DNA of 64,000 nt from Carnobacterium viridans (lineage in GTDB: Bacteria > Bacillota > Bacilli > Lactobacillales > Carnobacteriaceae): assembly GCF_900102725.1 (NCBI RefSeq), contig NZ_FNJW01000008.1, positions 1,674,001 through 1,738,000 of the forward strand, given 5' to 3'. Below are positions 1-8,403 of the stretch, piece after piece. A model generated the notes under the pieces. It was not told the origin of the DNA. It ran no database searches and worked only from the letters and a program-made list of their open reading frames with translations. The position numbers and the translations under genes are program-made. The stretch's first letter is position 1. Each line of letters begins with the position of its first letter.

Positions 1-22
1 TTATTTTGTATTTAACACCTAA

Positions 23-52
23 ATTCTAGCACTGTCAGTGAAAATAGTACAA
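23..52 (-). promoter_or_regulatory. Predicted promoter reading out of the left edge
   Basis: On the minus strand TTGTAC and TAGAAT are separated by 18 bases, a reasonable sigma-A promoter. It would transcribe a gene lying outside the window to the left. Nothing of that gene is visible. Confidence 0.45.
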
Positions 53-87
53 TGATATCGCTTAACTTATTGATGTTAGAATGCAAA

Positions 88-443
88 AAAAAAGACTCTT
101 CTTCAGATGGTGTTGATAGAAGAAAATAAAATTTCTTCTGGAATAGACTGTTTTGCTTGTGGAGAGCCATTGAATCCAATGCAAGCTACAAGCAAAACCT
201 ATTCCTCCAGAAATATCCTGTAACCAATTTAACTGGTTCTTCATTTTCTGGCTTTGATAAAGAAATTTCCTCCGGATTACGGGATAGCTTGCGGAGAGCA
301 ATGGGACCATTTTGAGCCGAAGAACGCGTCTCAAAACTTGCAAGCGTCAAACTTAACGTAGCGGCTAAAGCCGAACGATAAGTAATTCTCAATGCATCCT
401 CTTTCATGGCTGCAAGCTCCTCCTATTCCTCCGAAAATTTCTG
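88..443 (-). repeat. Degenerate tandem duplication in decayed, gene-free DNA
   Basis: No intact gene is supported in the first 587 bases. Two elements recur in the same order: aaatttcYtcYgga followed by gcttgYggagagc at 129-167 and 263-299, and caagc-N4-cctattcctcc at 189-209 and 413-433. The first pair is about 60 bp apart and the second about 150 bp, so this looks like an old unequal tandem duplication. Minus-strand reading gives related scraps (GGIGFACS and GGIGGACS; SPQA and IPEEI) spread over several frames. A weak hairpin with a T tract on the minus strand (about 88-135) ends the stretch. I infer a decayed small gene of unknown kind. Confidence 0.35.
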
Positions 444-539
444 GAATGTGTTAAAAAAAACTCAATTAATTACTGACCAACGTCAAATGTTGCTGAACCA
501 TTTAACTAAGCTATCAACACTAAGAAGTATAGAGCTTAA

Positions 540-580
540 ATAGAGCTTTAATTACTAAGGACCTAGCAAATAAAGCTCTT
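540..580 (-). terminator. Probable terminator of tyrS
   Basis: Just after the tyrS stop, agagcttta and taaagctct form a stem, with a nearly palindromic ctaggtccttag inside. The T tract is short, so it is a moderate candidate. Confidence 0.45.
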
Positions 581-587
581 ACTACTT

Positions 588-1853
588 TTAAACTAATTTA
601 ATTAAGAAATATTTTTTCTTTCCTTTACGAATCAGGATAAAGCGTTCATCAAATGAGTTTTCAGGTGTCACAATAGATTCAACGTCTGTAATTTTTTCGC
701 CGTTCATGGATAGAGCACCATTTTTGATGTCTTCGCGAGCTTGGCGTCTAGAAGGTTCAATACCAACTACATCAACTAACCATTCAACAATATTTCGTTC
801 TTCTTTTGAAGATTCGAAAGTAGGCATGTTTTTAAATCCTTCTTCGATTTGGTCAGCCGTTAAGCTTTTTACATCACCGGAAAAAAGAGCTGCAGTAATC
901 TTTTCAGCATCTTTTAAAGCTTGCTCGCCATGGACAAATAGAGTCATTTCGCTGGCTAACGTTTTTTGTGCTTCCCGTTTGTGCGGTTCAGTTGCTATTT
1001 TTTCACCTAAAACTTCAATTTTTTCTTTAGTTAAAAAAGTAAAATACTTCAAGTATTTAACCACATCACGGTCATCTTGATTTAACCAGAATTGGTAAAA
1101 TTCATAAGGAGTGGTTTTTTCTGGATCTAACCAAATAGCCCCACCAGCAGTTTTTCCAAATTTAGTTCCGTCCGCTTTTAACATTAATGGAATAGTCAAT
1201 CCATAGGCTTCAGCCTCAGAACCTTCTTGTTTACGAATGTATTCTAAACCAGCCGTAATATTTCCCCATTGGTCTGCGCCACCAATTTGTAATTGAACAT
1301 CTTCATGTTGGTACAAGTGTAAGAAATCGATTGATTGCAGAATTTGATAAGTAAATTCAGTAAATGAAATACCGGTTTCCAAACGACTAGCAACGATGTC
1401 TTTAGACAACATCGTGTTGACGTTGAAACTTTTCCCAATATTGCGTAAGAAATCGAGTAAAGAGATCTCTTTTGTCCAATCCAAATTGTTAACCATACGA
1501 ATAGATTTTTCATTTTTGCCTGCATCAAATAGTTTTTCCATTTGACGAGTTAATTTATCGACATTATGTTGAACTTGTTCGCTAGTCTGTAAAACACGTT
1601 CTTCAGATTTTCCACTTGGATCGCCGATTGAACCAGTTGCTCCACCAATAACGATGACGGGACGGTGACCGGCTAATTGAAATCTTTTCAAGATCATAAA
1701 TGGAATCAAGTGACCAATATGCATGCTATCACCAGTTGGGTCAACCCCACAGTATAATCCTACCTTTTTTTGATCAATTAATTTTTTTAAACCTGCTTCA
1801 TCTGTTTGTTGATTAATGGCATCGCGCCATTCTAGTTCATCAATAATGTTCAT
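588..1853 (-). CDS. tyrS: Tyrosyl-tRNA synthetase
   Basis: A cytoplasmic class I aminoacyl-tRNA synthetase that charges tRNA-Tyr with tyrosine. The 421 residues match the bacterial TyrRS length. The HIGH signature is intact at residues 45-48 and the second signature appears as KFGKT near residue 232, the usual TyrRS replacement for KMSKS. The C-terminal ~65 residues form the S4-like tRNA-binding domain and end in a KGKKKYF-type tail. The gene stands alone on the minus strand behind a complete T-box leader, so uncharged tRNA-Tyr should control its expression. Confidence 0.97.
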   Translation of the reverse strand: MNIIDELEWRDAINQQTDEAGLKKLIDQKKVGLYCGVDPTGDSMHIGHLIPFMILKRFQLAGHRPVIVIGGATGSIGDPSGKSEERVLQTSEQVQHNVDKLTRQMEKLFDAGKNEKSIRMVNNLDWTKEISLLDFLRNIGKSFNVNTMLSKDIVASRLETGISFTEFTYQILQSIDFLHLYQHEDVQLQIGGADQWGNITAGLEYIRKQEGSEAEAYGLTIPLMLKADGTKFGKTAGGAIWLDPEKTTPYEFYQFWLNQDDRDVVKYLKYFTFLTKEKIEVLGEKIATEPHKREAQKTLASEMTLFVHGEQALKDAEKITAALFSGDVKSLTADQIEEGFKNMPTFESSKEERNIVEWLVDVVGIEPSRRQAREDIKNGALSMNGEKITDVESIVTPENSFDERFILIRKGKKKYFLIKLV

Positions 1854-1889
1854 TGTTCCAGCTCCTTATATATGTATTTTGTGCATAAA

Positions 1890-2150
1890 AAAAGCCCGAT
1901 AAAAAAGAGTTATCTCTTTTTTATCGGGACGAAATTTTCCGTGTTACCACCCAAATTGCAGTCTGTTTTAAAGCAAAACAAGCCTACCACTCATTTACTG
2001 TAACGTAGTAATACGCTTGAGGTTAATCAAGTTACTCCAGAGTGTACTTCACAAAGTTGGTTTGTACCTATTTTCATCATCCATAGGCTTTCTATGAAAC
2101 AGGGACCAGATGCTACTATGCTCTTTCATCGTAAATTATTATGAGATTGT
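1890..2150 (-). promoter_or_regulatory. T-box leader of tyrS
   Basis: The minus strand carries the T-box core (gggtggtaacacgg, 1939-1952) followed by a strong terminator hairpin (arms 1895-1909 and 1914-1928, then a T7 tract) just before the tyrS ribosome binding site. Upstream sequence folds as stem I. A TAC triplet inside gaagtacactc (2044-2046) is a good tyrosine specifier candidate. In this family uncharged tRNA binds the specifier and T-box bulge and favours the antiterminator. The T-box assignment is secure; the exact specifier is inferred. Confidence 0.92.
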
Positions 2151-2154
2151 TATC

Positions 2155-2184
2155 AGTATAGATGAAGCAAAGACAATTTGTCAA
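2155..2184 (-). promoter_or_regulatory. tyrS promoter
   Basis: On the minus strand TTGACA (2179-2184) and TATACT (2155-2160) are 18 bases apart, placing transcription start near 2148, directly at the 5' end of the T-box leader. Confidence 0.7.
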
Positions 2185-2264
2185 TCTTGTTTTTGAATTT
2201 ATCTGCTTAGAAATCTTGAATCATTAAATAGTTGGTATACTTCACAGTAAAATTAAATTTTAAT

Positions 2265-2600
2265 TTACATAAACGAAAACATAATGATATAAGGTACGAA
2301 CAATAAATAGATATAAGACAAGAGAAGAAAGATCAATGAATGAAAAGGGCTTCTATTAAATTCTTTTATACAAAAAACGACACCAATAATAATTGCAGAT
2401 AACCAAAAGAAATCAAAAATGCCTCTACCAAAGAGTGAATCAAAAAGTCCTGTAAAAAAAATAATTAAACCGAGCGACAAATAGCATATACCCAAGGTCG
2501 AACCGACAAATGATTTTCTATCGTAGGTACTTTTTTCTGTCTTCCAATATTTAAAAATTCTATACATAAAAAAAAATGGAAAAAGGTAGTGCAGAGCCAA
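2265..2600 (-). CDS. Small hypothetical membrane protein, probable 5' frameshift
   Basis: A protein of about 110 residues with three to four hydrophobic segments; no family recognised. The longest open frame starts at a TTG (2600) without a ribosome binding site. A better start is the ATG at 2625, whose A is shared with the TGA of the upstream gene (TGATG coupling). That frame (MFTITKIMLGSALPF...) runs into a poly-A/T tract of nine (2568-2576) and stops two codons later. With eight bases it would read straight into MYRIFKYW and the rest of the protein. The gene is therefore either frameshifted or switched by slippage. The upstream membrane gene at 2625-2999 is its likely operon partner. Confidence 0.55.
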   Translation of the reverse strand: MALHYLFPFFFMYRIFKYWKTEKSTYDRKSFVGSTLGICYLSLGLIIFFTGLFDSLFGRGIFDFFWLSAIIIGVVFCIKEFNRSPFHSLIFLLLSYIYLLFVPYIIMFSFM

Positions 2601-2624
2601 GCATTATTTTGGTAATTGTAAACA

Positions 2625-2999
2625 TCAATTACCATCCCCATTAGTTACATTTTCTAAAGAGTGATCTTCCAAAATTTTATTTAAAGGTATGCTAAATAAA
2701 TAAGAACTCAAATGATTGAGCAATAATAAAAGAATTAAGTCATCTGTTTTTCTCTCGAATATAAGTCCTATAATGACTAAATAAATCAATACATCTAGAC
2801 TCCCGCTTAAATAAATTAGAAAGTTGAATTTAACTTGTTGTTGCTTCGAGAGATGGTCAATGTTATCTAAATCAGTAGGGAAGATAGTCCAGTAGGTTAC
2901 AAGTCTTGAGGAGTATTTACCACGTGAAACGTAAATAAAAGTGATTAATTTAATCAAGATAAAAAGAATCATACATGCAAGAATGAGTTGCTTAGACAT
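2625..2999 (-). CDS. Small hypothetical membrane protein
   Basis: 124 residues starting MSKQLILACM at the ATG at 2999, behind an AGAGGG ribosome binding site; a longer upstream in-frame start has no such support. One N-terminal membrane segment, a polar stretch (about residues 30-60), and two to three further hydrophobic segments are visible. No family recognised. Its stop overlaps the likely start of the next small membrane gene by one base, so the two are probably co-translated. The internal TTACCACGTGAAACG resembles the ParB-site core only weakly. Confidence 0.6.
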   Translation of the reverse strand: MSKQLILACMILFILIKLITFIYVSRGKYSSRLVTYWTIFPTDLDNIDHLSKQQQVKFNFLIYLSGSLDVLIYLVIIGLIFERKTDDLILLLLLNHLSSYLFSIPLNKILEDHSLENVTNGDGN

Positions 3000-3018
3000 A
3001 ATAACCCTCTTTTCAATT

Positions 3019-3572
3019 TTAAAGTTCGATCGATAAATTTTCCCAGAAATCTTTCCATTTTTTAGTTTGAATACGATCAATATAGATTGAATGAAATTTG
3101 CTACCTTGTTGGTAAAAGGGTGTGGGTTCTACCTTCATTTCAAATAAATCGTTTAGTCCATAGGGAGCCATGATTTCAAGCTTATCATGGTGACATCTTA
3201 CCGCTAGTGCAGTTGGAGTCTCTGGAAAATGAGCAACACCATCATAAGATGAAGTAAAAGGATCAAATCCACTTTTCGAATGCATACGAGCTTGATTTTT
3301 CACGGTCTAAGGCTGATTTGGAAGTAAACAACCTAAGTTTTTTCTAGTTCTTTTTCTATTTCCCATGATAGGTCTGAAGGATCAAAGTAAATGACGTCAA
3401 TATCAGTTACAGGAGTTGTAGTATTATGTAATTTATCCCAAACTTTGTTCCGTATGAGACCTGCACATACCCAACAATCGGTTAGATTTAATTCCTGAAC
3501 CGCTCTTAAAATGGATAAGAGGTAACTATCGTGTTTAATCATTTCTAATAATTGTTTTTCATAAGTAGTCAC
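3019..3572 (-). pseudogene. Nucleotidyltransferase-like (DUF925/PF06042-type) gene, disrupted
   Basis: Two minus-strand frames make one family-sized protein. The first 79 residues (3333-3572: MTTYEKQLLEMIKHD..., WVCAGLIRNKVWDKLH, TDIDVIYFD) carry the nucleotidyltransferase-type AG-x-IRN and DIDV motifs. The remaining 94 residues (from 3303: KNQARMH..., FETAL-type core, LNDLFEMKVEPTP) give the family's C-terminal half. The join is broken twice: a one-base shift at an A6 run near 3340, and an in-frame TAG at 3307-3309 where the family normally has Trp (QPW-TVKNQARMH). Two independent lesions argue for a true pseudogene rather than one sequencing error. Confidence 0.8.
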
Positions 3573-3692
3573 TGTTTTTTCCTACCTTATCATAGATTTT
3601 TGAAAATTAAATCTACGATGAAGAGTTTGGATTTAGTATAAAGTAAATTTCGACTATGATAAAGTGCTTATGTACAAATTTTATATCCAAAT

Positions 3693-3735
3693 ATAAGTCT
3701 TCTGACACTAGAATAAAATGTGTTAGAAGACTTAT
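3693..3735. terminator. 16-bp inverted repeat, probable terminator of map
   Basis: Arms 3693-3708 and 3720-3735 are complementary over 16 bases (ataagtcttctgacac). It lies 30 bases past the map stop. The tail on the minus strand is AT-rich but has no long T run, so the termination role is inferred. Confidence 0.5.
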
Positions 3736-3764
3736 TTCAATTTGTTTGAGATTAAAAAGATTCT

Positions 3765-4520
3765 TTATTGATCGTTTTGAGAAGTTAAAAGACGTGGGCC
3801 GTCTTTCGTAATCGCTAATGTATGTTCAAATTGACAGCTGAGGCCTCCATCTTTTGTTCGAGCAGTCCAACCGTTATCATCCATTTTTGATTTCCATGTT
3901 CCTGTGTTTACCATAGGCTCAATAGTAATGACCATGCCTTCTTTTAAGCGTAAGCCTTTACCTGCTTGTCCATAGGAAGGGACGTTCGGAGCTTCATGTA
4001 AGGTTGGCCCAACACCATGTCCTAAGAATTCTCGAACAATTGATAGGTTTTCACTTTCAACATAAGTTTGAATCGCATGACCGATATCTCCTATACGGTT
4101 ACCAGCTTGTGCCTGTTCAATACCTTTATACATAGCTTTTAGAGTAACTTCCATTAAATGGTCTTTCTCAGCAGTTGATTCTCCCACTACATAACTCCAG
4201 CAAGAATCTGATAAAGCACCCTTCAAATTAATAACCGTATCAACTTTGATCAAATCTCCATTTTTAAGAACTTCTTTTCTTGGGAAACCATGACAAATTT
4301 CATCGTTTATACTGATACATGTTGCATATTCATACCCTTCAAAACCAATTTGTTCCGGGATGGCATCATTCTCTAAGATAAATTTATGAGCGAATTCTTC
4401 AATATCCCAGCTCGTTATGCCAGGTTTAATAAAATCGCGTAAAGCAATATGCATATTTGCTAAGATGGTTCCAGATTCATCCATTGCATCGATTTCGCGT
4501 TGTGACTTTAATGTAATCAA
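3765..4520 (-). CDS. map: Type I methionine aminopeptidase
   Basis: Removes the N-terminal methionine from nascent proteins in the cytoplasm. The start is taken as TTG at 4520, seven bases from an AGAGGG ribosome binding site; this gives M-ITLKSQREIDAMD, the usual family start, and 251 residues. A longer open frame upstream has no family resemblance. The metal ligands of the pita-bread fold are all present: D94, D105 (in the SDSCW motif), H168 (LGHGVGP), E201 (ITIEPM) and E232 (CQFEHT), with H77 at the S1 pocket. It stands alone and points away from the PTS operon. Confidence 0.95.
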   Translation of the reverse strand: MITLKSQREIDAMDESGTILANMHIALRDFIKPGITSWDIEEFAHKFILENDAIPEQIGFEGYEYATCISINDEICHGFPRKEVLKNGDLIKVDTVINLKGALSDSCWSYVVGESTAEKDHLMEVTLKAMYKGIEQAQAGNRIGDIGHAIQTYVESENLSIVREFLGHGVGPTLHEAPNVPSYGQAGKGLRLKEGMVITIEPMVNTGTWKSKMDDNGWTARTKDGGLSCQFEHTLAITKDGPRLLTSQNDQ

Positions 4521-4753
4521 TTCATTCCCTCTTTTCTTTAAATCTAAATCTATACCTAATAGTATAAGTGTTTTCATTGAAAGATAAAAGAATTTATAGG
4601 CTTTATTAGTTATTAATGAATAAAACAATGTTGTCATTGATTAAAAGTAAGATAACAGGTTATAATTAGTAAGCATTTAAAAAGCTGATTCGGTATCTGG
4701 AAATAAAGGATATGGAACAAGAAATTTAATTTGCTCTTATAAGTATGCTAATG

Positions 4754-4771
4754 TGTTAAGAAAAGATAACA
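4754..4771. promoter_or_regulatory. Inverted repeat upstream of the beta-glucoside operon
   Basis: TGTTA-N8-TAACA lies in the leader of the PTS operon. It is a plausible operator for the RpiR-type regulator encoded downstream, but no second copy was found near that regulator. The rest of 4521-4914 holds no gene. Confidence 0.3.
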
Positions 4772-4817
4772 GTTGCAAAAAGATAGTTAGGTCAGATAAA
4801 AAGTAAAAATAATTAGT

Positions 4818-4863
4818 AAAACCAACAGCAACAGTCACCAATAAAGTTGCTGTTGGTTTTTTT
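4818..4863 (+). terminator. Strong intrinsic terminator in the PTS leader
   Basis: A 14-bp stem (aaaccaacagcaac and its complement, 4818-4831 and 4846-4859) is followed by a T8 tract. No plus-strand gene lies upstream, and the PTS start is only about 52 bases downstream. It is therefore either an attenuator of the operon or the end of a small leader RNA. Confidence 0.7.
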
Positions 4864-4914
4864 AGTGTTATCTTTTGCCGTCTTCAGGTGGAAAAATAAA
4901 AAGGAGTGAACAGA

Positions 4915-6780
4915 TTGGATTATAAAAAGACTGCTCAGCAAGTTCTAAGGTACGTTGGAGGGAAGGAAAACGTTTCTGAGTTAACACATTGTTTCACCCG
5001 GTTGCGGTTTATATTGAAGAACTCTGAGTTGCCTCAAAAAGATAAGCTCCTCAAAGTAGAAGGCGTGATTTCGGTTGTAGAAAGTAACGGTCAGTACCAA
5101 GTTGTTTTGGGAAATAAGGTAGAACAAGTTTATGAACAATTAGAAACGATGTTAAGTGATGTGCCAGAGTCAAAAAAAGAAACCCCCCATATTTCTCTAG
5201 GTAGTAAACTGTTAAACACGATTACAGCTATTTTTACACCAACGATTCCAGCAATTGCTGCATCGGGTATGTTAAAAGGGATTTTAGCAGTTGCATCAAT
5301 TGTAGCAACTACGTTTTATCAACTAGATATCAAAGAAAATGATACTTATGTTATATTAAATGCTGCTTCAGATGCACTTTTCTATTTCATGCCGATTATT
5401 TTAGGCTATGCGGCAGCTAAAGTGTTCAAAACGAATGAATATATCGCTATGATTATCGGTGCTACGCTTTGTTATCCTACAATTGTTGCTTTAATGACAG
5501 GGGAGACAGCAGTGTCCTTGTTTGGTTTAGGTATTACGAAAGCTAACTATGTCTCATCCGTTATTCCTATTATTATTGCTGTTTTTATACTATCTTATGT
5601 GCAACGTTTCTTAGAAAAAGTCATTCCAGAAGTCTTGAAAATAATTATGGTTCCTACATTATCTTTACTAGTTATGATTCCGACGACTTTGTTGGTATTC
5701 GGACCAATTGGAATCTATATCGGACAATTTATAAATTGGATTTATTATTATATTATGAATTTTAGCCCAATTTTATTAGGAGCATTTATTGGAGGCATTT
5801 GGTGTATATTGGTCATCTTCGGTGCTCATCGTGCTATTATCCCTATTGGAATAAATGATGTGGCACAAACAGGAAGACAAAACTTACTGGCATTTGCCGG
5901 TGCAGCCAACTTCTCTCAAGCTGGTGCGGCTTTAGGCGTTTTCTTGAAAACCAAAAATAAAAGCTTAAAAACAGTTGCAGCATCTGCTACTGTGACGGCT
6001 CTATTCGGTATCACGGAACCTGCTATTTATGGAGTGAATTTGCGTTTGAAAAAGCCAATGATCTATGCTGTTATCAGCGGTGCTGCAGGAGGAGCCTTGA
6101 TGGGTTGGGGTGGTTCTTACGGGATAGCTTTTGCTAATCAAGGTGTATTAACGATACCGGTTTATGCAGATGCGGGTACAAAAGCTTTTCTAAGCTATCT
6201 TATTGGTTGTAGCATAGCATTTTTTGGTGCCTGTGCACTGACAATGATTTTAGGGTTTAAAGATTTGCCAAGCGAAGATCAAGAAGTTGTAAAAAATGAT
6301 TCAGATGAACTGTCCATCTCAGATTATGACATAAAAGTTTTATCTCCTATAAAAGGACAAGTCATTCCGTTGTCAGAAGTAGAGGACGAAGTTTGTTCTT
6401 CGGGAGCATTGGGTAAAGGAATTGCAATTTATCCGGAAATAGGAGAAGTTCGTGCACCAATGGATTGTACAGTGTCGGCTCTATACCCAACGTTACATGC
6501 TATTAAATTAGTGTTAGATAATGGTATTGAAATGTTGATTCACATAGGAATCGATACGGTAGAATTAAAAGGAACACATTTTGAAAGTTTTGTATCTGTT
6601 GATGACCATGTTGAGAAAGGAAGTAAGATAGTTTCCTTTGATAGGGATGCTATTGTAGCTGCAGGTTACGATATAACAACTTCTTTGATTATTACGAATT
6701 CACCACAGTATCGAGCAATAGATTCAAGCAACCAACCTCAAGTCACGAATGAAGATAATTTATTATTTATTAAGCTATAG
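4915..6780 (+). CDS. bglP: Beta-glucoside PTS transporter, enzyme IIBCA
   Basis: Takes up and phosphorylates beta-glucosides with phosphate from HPr. The start is taken as TTG at 4915, five bases after AAGGAGTGA; the in-frame GTG at 4906 lies inside that ribosome binding site. Domain order is IIB (phospho-Cys26 in THCFTRLRF), IIC (about residues 85-455, multi-spanning, with GITEPAIYG near 365) and IIA (about 470-621, phospho-His543 in LIHIGIDTVEL). At 621 residues it has full family length. It lies 12 bases before the 6-phospho-beta-glucosidase gene, forming a transport-hydrolysis operon behind a leader terminator. The exact sugar (cellobiose, salicin, arbutin) cannot be read from sequence. 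Confidence 0.92.
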   Translation: MDYKKTAQQVLRYVGGKENVSELTHCFTRLRFILKNSELPQKDKLLKVEGVISVVESNGQYQVVLGNKVEQVYEQLETMLSDVPESKKETPHISLGSKLLNTITAIFTPTIPAIAASGMLKGILAVASIVATTFYQLDIKENDTYVILNAASDALFYFMPIILGYAAAKVFKTNEYIAMIIGATLCYPTIVALMTGETAVSLFGLGITKANYVSSVIPIIIAVFILSYVQRFLEKVIPEVLKIIMVPTLSLLVMIPTTLLVFGPIGIYIGQFINWIYYYIMNFSPILLGAFIGGIWCILVIFGAHRAIIPIGINDVAQTGRQNLLAFAGAANFSQAGAALGVFLKTKNKSLKTVAASATVTALFGITEPAIYGVNLRLKKPMIYAVISGAAGGALMGWGGSYGIAFANQGVLTIPVYADAGTKAFLSYLIGCSIAFFGACALTMILGFKDLPSEDQEVVKNDSDELSISDYDIKVLSPIKGQVIPLSEVEDEVCSSGALGKGIAIYPEIGEVRAPMDCTVSALYPTLHAIKLVLDNGIEMLIHIGIDTVELKGTHFESFVSVDDHVEKGSKIVSFDRDAIVAAGYDITTSLIITNSPQYRAIDSSNQPQVTNEDNLLFIKL

Positions 6781-6792
6781 GAGTGTATATCA

Positions 6793-8205
6793 ATGAAAAA
6801 ATTTAACGATGATTTTTTGTGGGGAGCTTCCTCATCAGCATTTCAAATTGAAGGTGCATGGGATGAAAATGGTAAAGGCATGTCTGTTGCTGATTACAAT
6901 TCTTTCCAAAGGTCAGCACTTCAAGCAGACACAAAAGTAGCCAGTGACTTTTATCATCATTTTGAAGAAGATATTAAGTTAATGAAAGAATTAGGCTTGA
7001 ATGTTTACCGTTTTTCTATATCATGGTCACGCATCATCCCTGATGGAGATGGAGAAGTGAACCAAGCAGGAGTCGATTTTTATAATCGTGTGATCGACTG
7101 TTTAGTGGAGCATGATATTCAACCGTTTATTACTTTGTATCATTTTGATTTACCCTTTGCCTTGGTCGAAAAGTACAATGGATGGGAAGGTAGGGAATGT
7201 GTCAATGCTTTCCAACGGTATGCGCAAGTTTGTTACCAAGCGTTTGGAGATCGTGTTAAAGACTGGCAAGTAACTAACGAACAAAACTTAATGATCAGAG
7301 TAAATGAGCGAATGAATATGTATCAAGTGGAACCAAAGGATGCAGAAAAAGTTCGTGCACAAATGGATTACCATATGTTCGTTGCTCATGCTTTAGCAAC
7401 CATTGATTGCCATAAAATGGTGGCAGGTGGTAAAATTGGTCCTTCTGTGTCTTCAACGATGACCTACGCAAGTTCAACTAAACCAGAAGATGTTTGGGCA
7501 GCAAGAATGAATGATAATTTTAAGACCAATTATGCTTTAGAAATGTATTGTTTTGGAGCCTATCCTGGTTATTATGAAAAATACTTACGAGATCTTGAAA
7601 TTTATCCTAAGACGTTACCTGAAGATCCAGAAATTTTAAAAGGTGCTAAACCAGACTTTATTGCTGTAAATTATTACCGCACATTAGTGGCAAGTTATCT
7701 ACCAGCTGATAAAATGCATCCAGTTGGAACAAAAGAGAAAGATATTGATTTTGACTTATATGGATATTTCAAAATTGAACCTAATCAGCACTTGAAAGCA
7801 TCGCAATATGGAGCTCAGATTGATCCAATGGGTCTACGTTTGGTTCTAAATGATTACTACCGTCAATACCGATTGCCCTTGATTATTACCGAAAATGGAT
7901 TGGGAACACCAGACGTCTTAACAGAAGATCAACAGGTTCATGATGACTATCGTATTGATTATATTCGTGATCATATTGCTGCTTGTCACGATGCGATTAA
8001 CGATGGTGTTGAATTATTCGGTTACTGTCCGTGGTCAGCAATCGATTTGCTAAGTTCACATCAAGGGTTTAAAAAACGGTATGGTTTTATTTACGTTAAT
8101 CGTGAAGACCATGACCTAAAGGATTTAAGTCGAATCAAAAAAGACAGTTTCTATTGGTATCAAGAAGTGATTCGAAATAATGGCTTATTAGCAGAAGAGA
8201 AGTAA
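6793..8205 (+). CDS. bglA: 6-phospho-beta-glucosidase (GH1)
   Basis: Cytoplasmic retaining glycosidase that hydrolyses the phosphorylated beta-glucosides delivered by the upstream PTS. The 470 residues show the GH1 N-terminal signature (FLWGASSSAFQIEGAW), the acid/base Glu163 in VTNEQN and the nucleophile Glu367 in ITENG. The S-x4-K-x-x-Y loop near the C terminus (SSHQGFKKRYG) marks enzymes acting on 6-phosphorylated substrates. It begins with ATG after TAGGAGTG and ends before a clear terminator. Confidence 0.93.
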   Translation: MKKFNDDFLWGASSSAFQIEGAWDENGKGMSVADYNSFQRSALQADTKVASDFYHHFEEDIKLMKELGLNVYRFSISWSRIIPDGDGEVNQAGVDFYNRVIDCLVEHDIQPFITLYHFDLPFALVEKYNGWEGRECVNAFQRYAQVCYQAFGDRVKDWQVTNEQNLMIRVNERMNMYQVEPKDAEKVRAQMDYHMFVAHALATIDCHKMVAGGKIGPSVSSTMTYASSTKPEDVWAARMNDNFKTNYALEMYCFGAYPGYYEKYLRDLEIYPKTLPEDPEILKGAKPDFIAVNYYRTLVASYLPADKMHPVGTKEKDIDFDLYGYFKIEPNQHLKASQYGAQIDPMGLRLVLNDYYRQYRLPLIITENGLGTPDVLTEDQQVHDDYRIDYIRDHIAACHDAINDGVELFGYCPWSAIDLLSSHQGFKKRYGFIYVNREDHDLKDLSRIKKDSFYWYQEVIRNNGLLAEEK

Positions 8206-8248
8206 AGTAAGTTATTAAGATTTTGAAGATTCTACAAGGTTGAACCAC

Positions 8249-8286
8249 AAAAAAATTCTACTGCTCTTAAGCGGTAGAATTTTTTT
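8249..8286 (+). terminator. Terminator of the beta-glucoside operon
   Basis: attctactgc (8255-8264) pairs with gcggtagaat (8271-8280) with one G-T wobble, extended by flanking A/T bases and followed by a T tract. Confidence 0.85.
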
Positions 8287-8324
8287 GAGTTTATTTTATG
8301 CAAAGGAACATAGATAGGAGGGAT

Positions 8325-8341
8325 TTGTTGCTTTGCAACAA
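8325..8341. promoter_or_regulatory. Inverted repeat upstream of the RpiR-type regulator
   Basis: TTGTTGC-TTT-GCAACAA is a perfect 7-bp inverted repeat about 65 bases before the regulator start. It could be an autoregulatory operator; this is inference from position only. Confidence 0.35.
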
Positions 8342-8403
8342 TAGAGCATATAGTAAATTAGAGTTAAATAGGATAGAATAATTTTATTAAGGAGTTGTTG
8401 ACA

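Noticed and set aside
62-343. Peptide frame containing MKNQLNWLQDISGG, resembling a double-glycine bacteriocin leader
   Set aside because: The segment after GG has no bacteriocin-like features, there is no ribosome binding site, and the same DNA is better explained as decayed repeats.
2921-2936. ttaccacgtgaaacg as a parS site
   Set aside because: Only the core matches the consensus; three positions differ, so it is weaker than the sites at 36390 and 24695.
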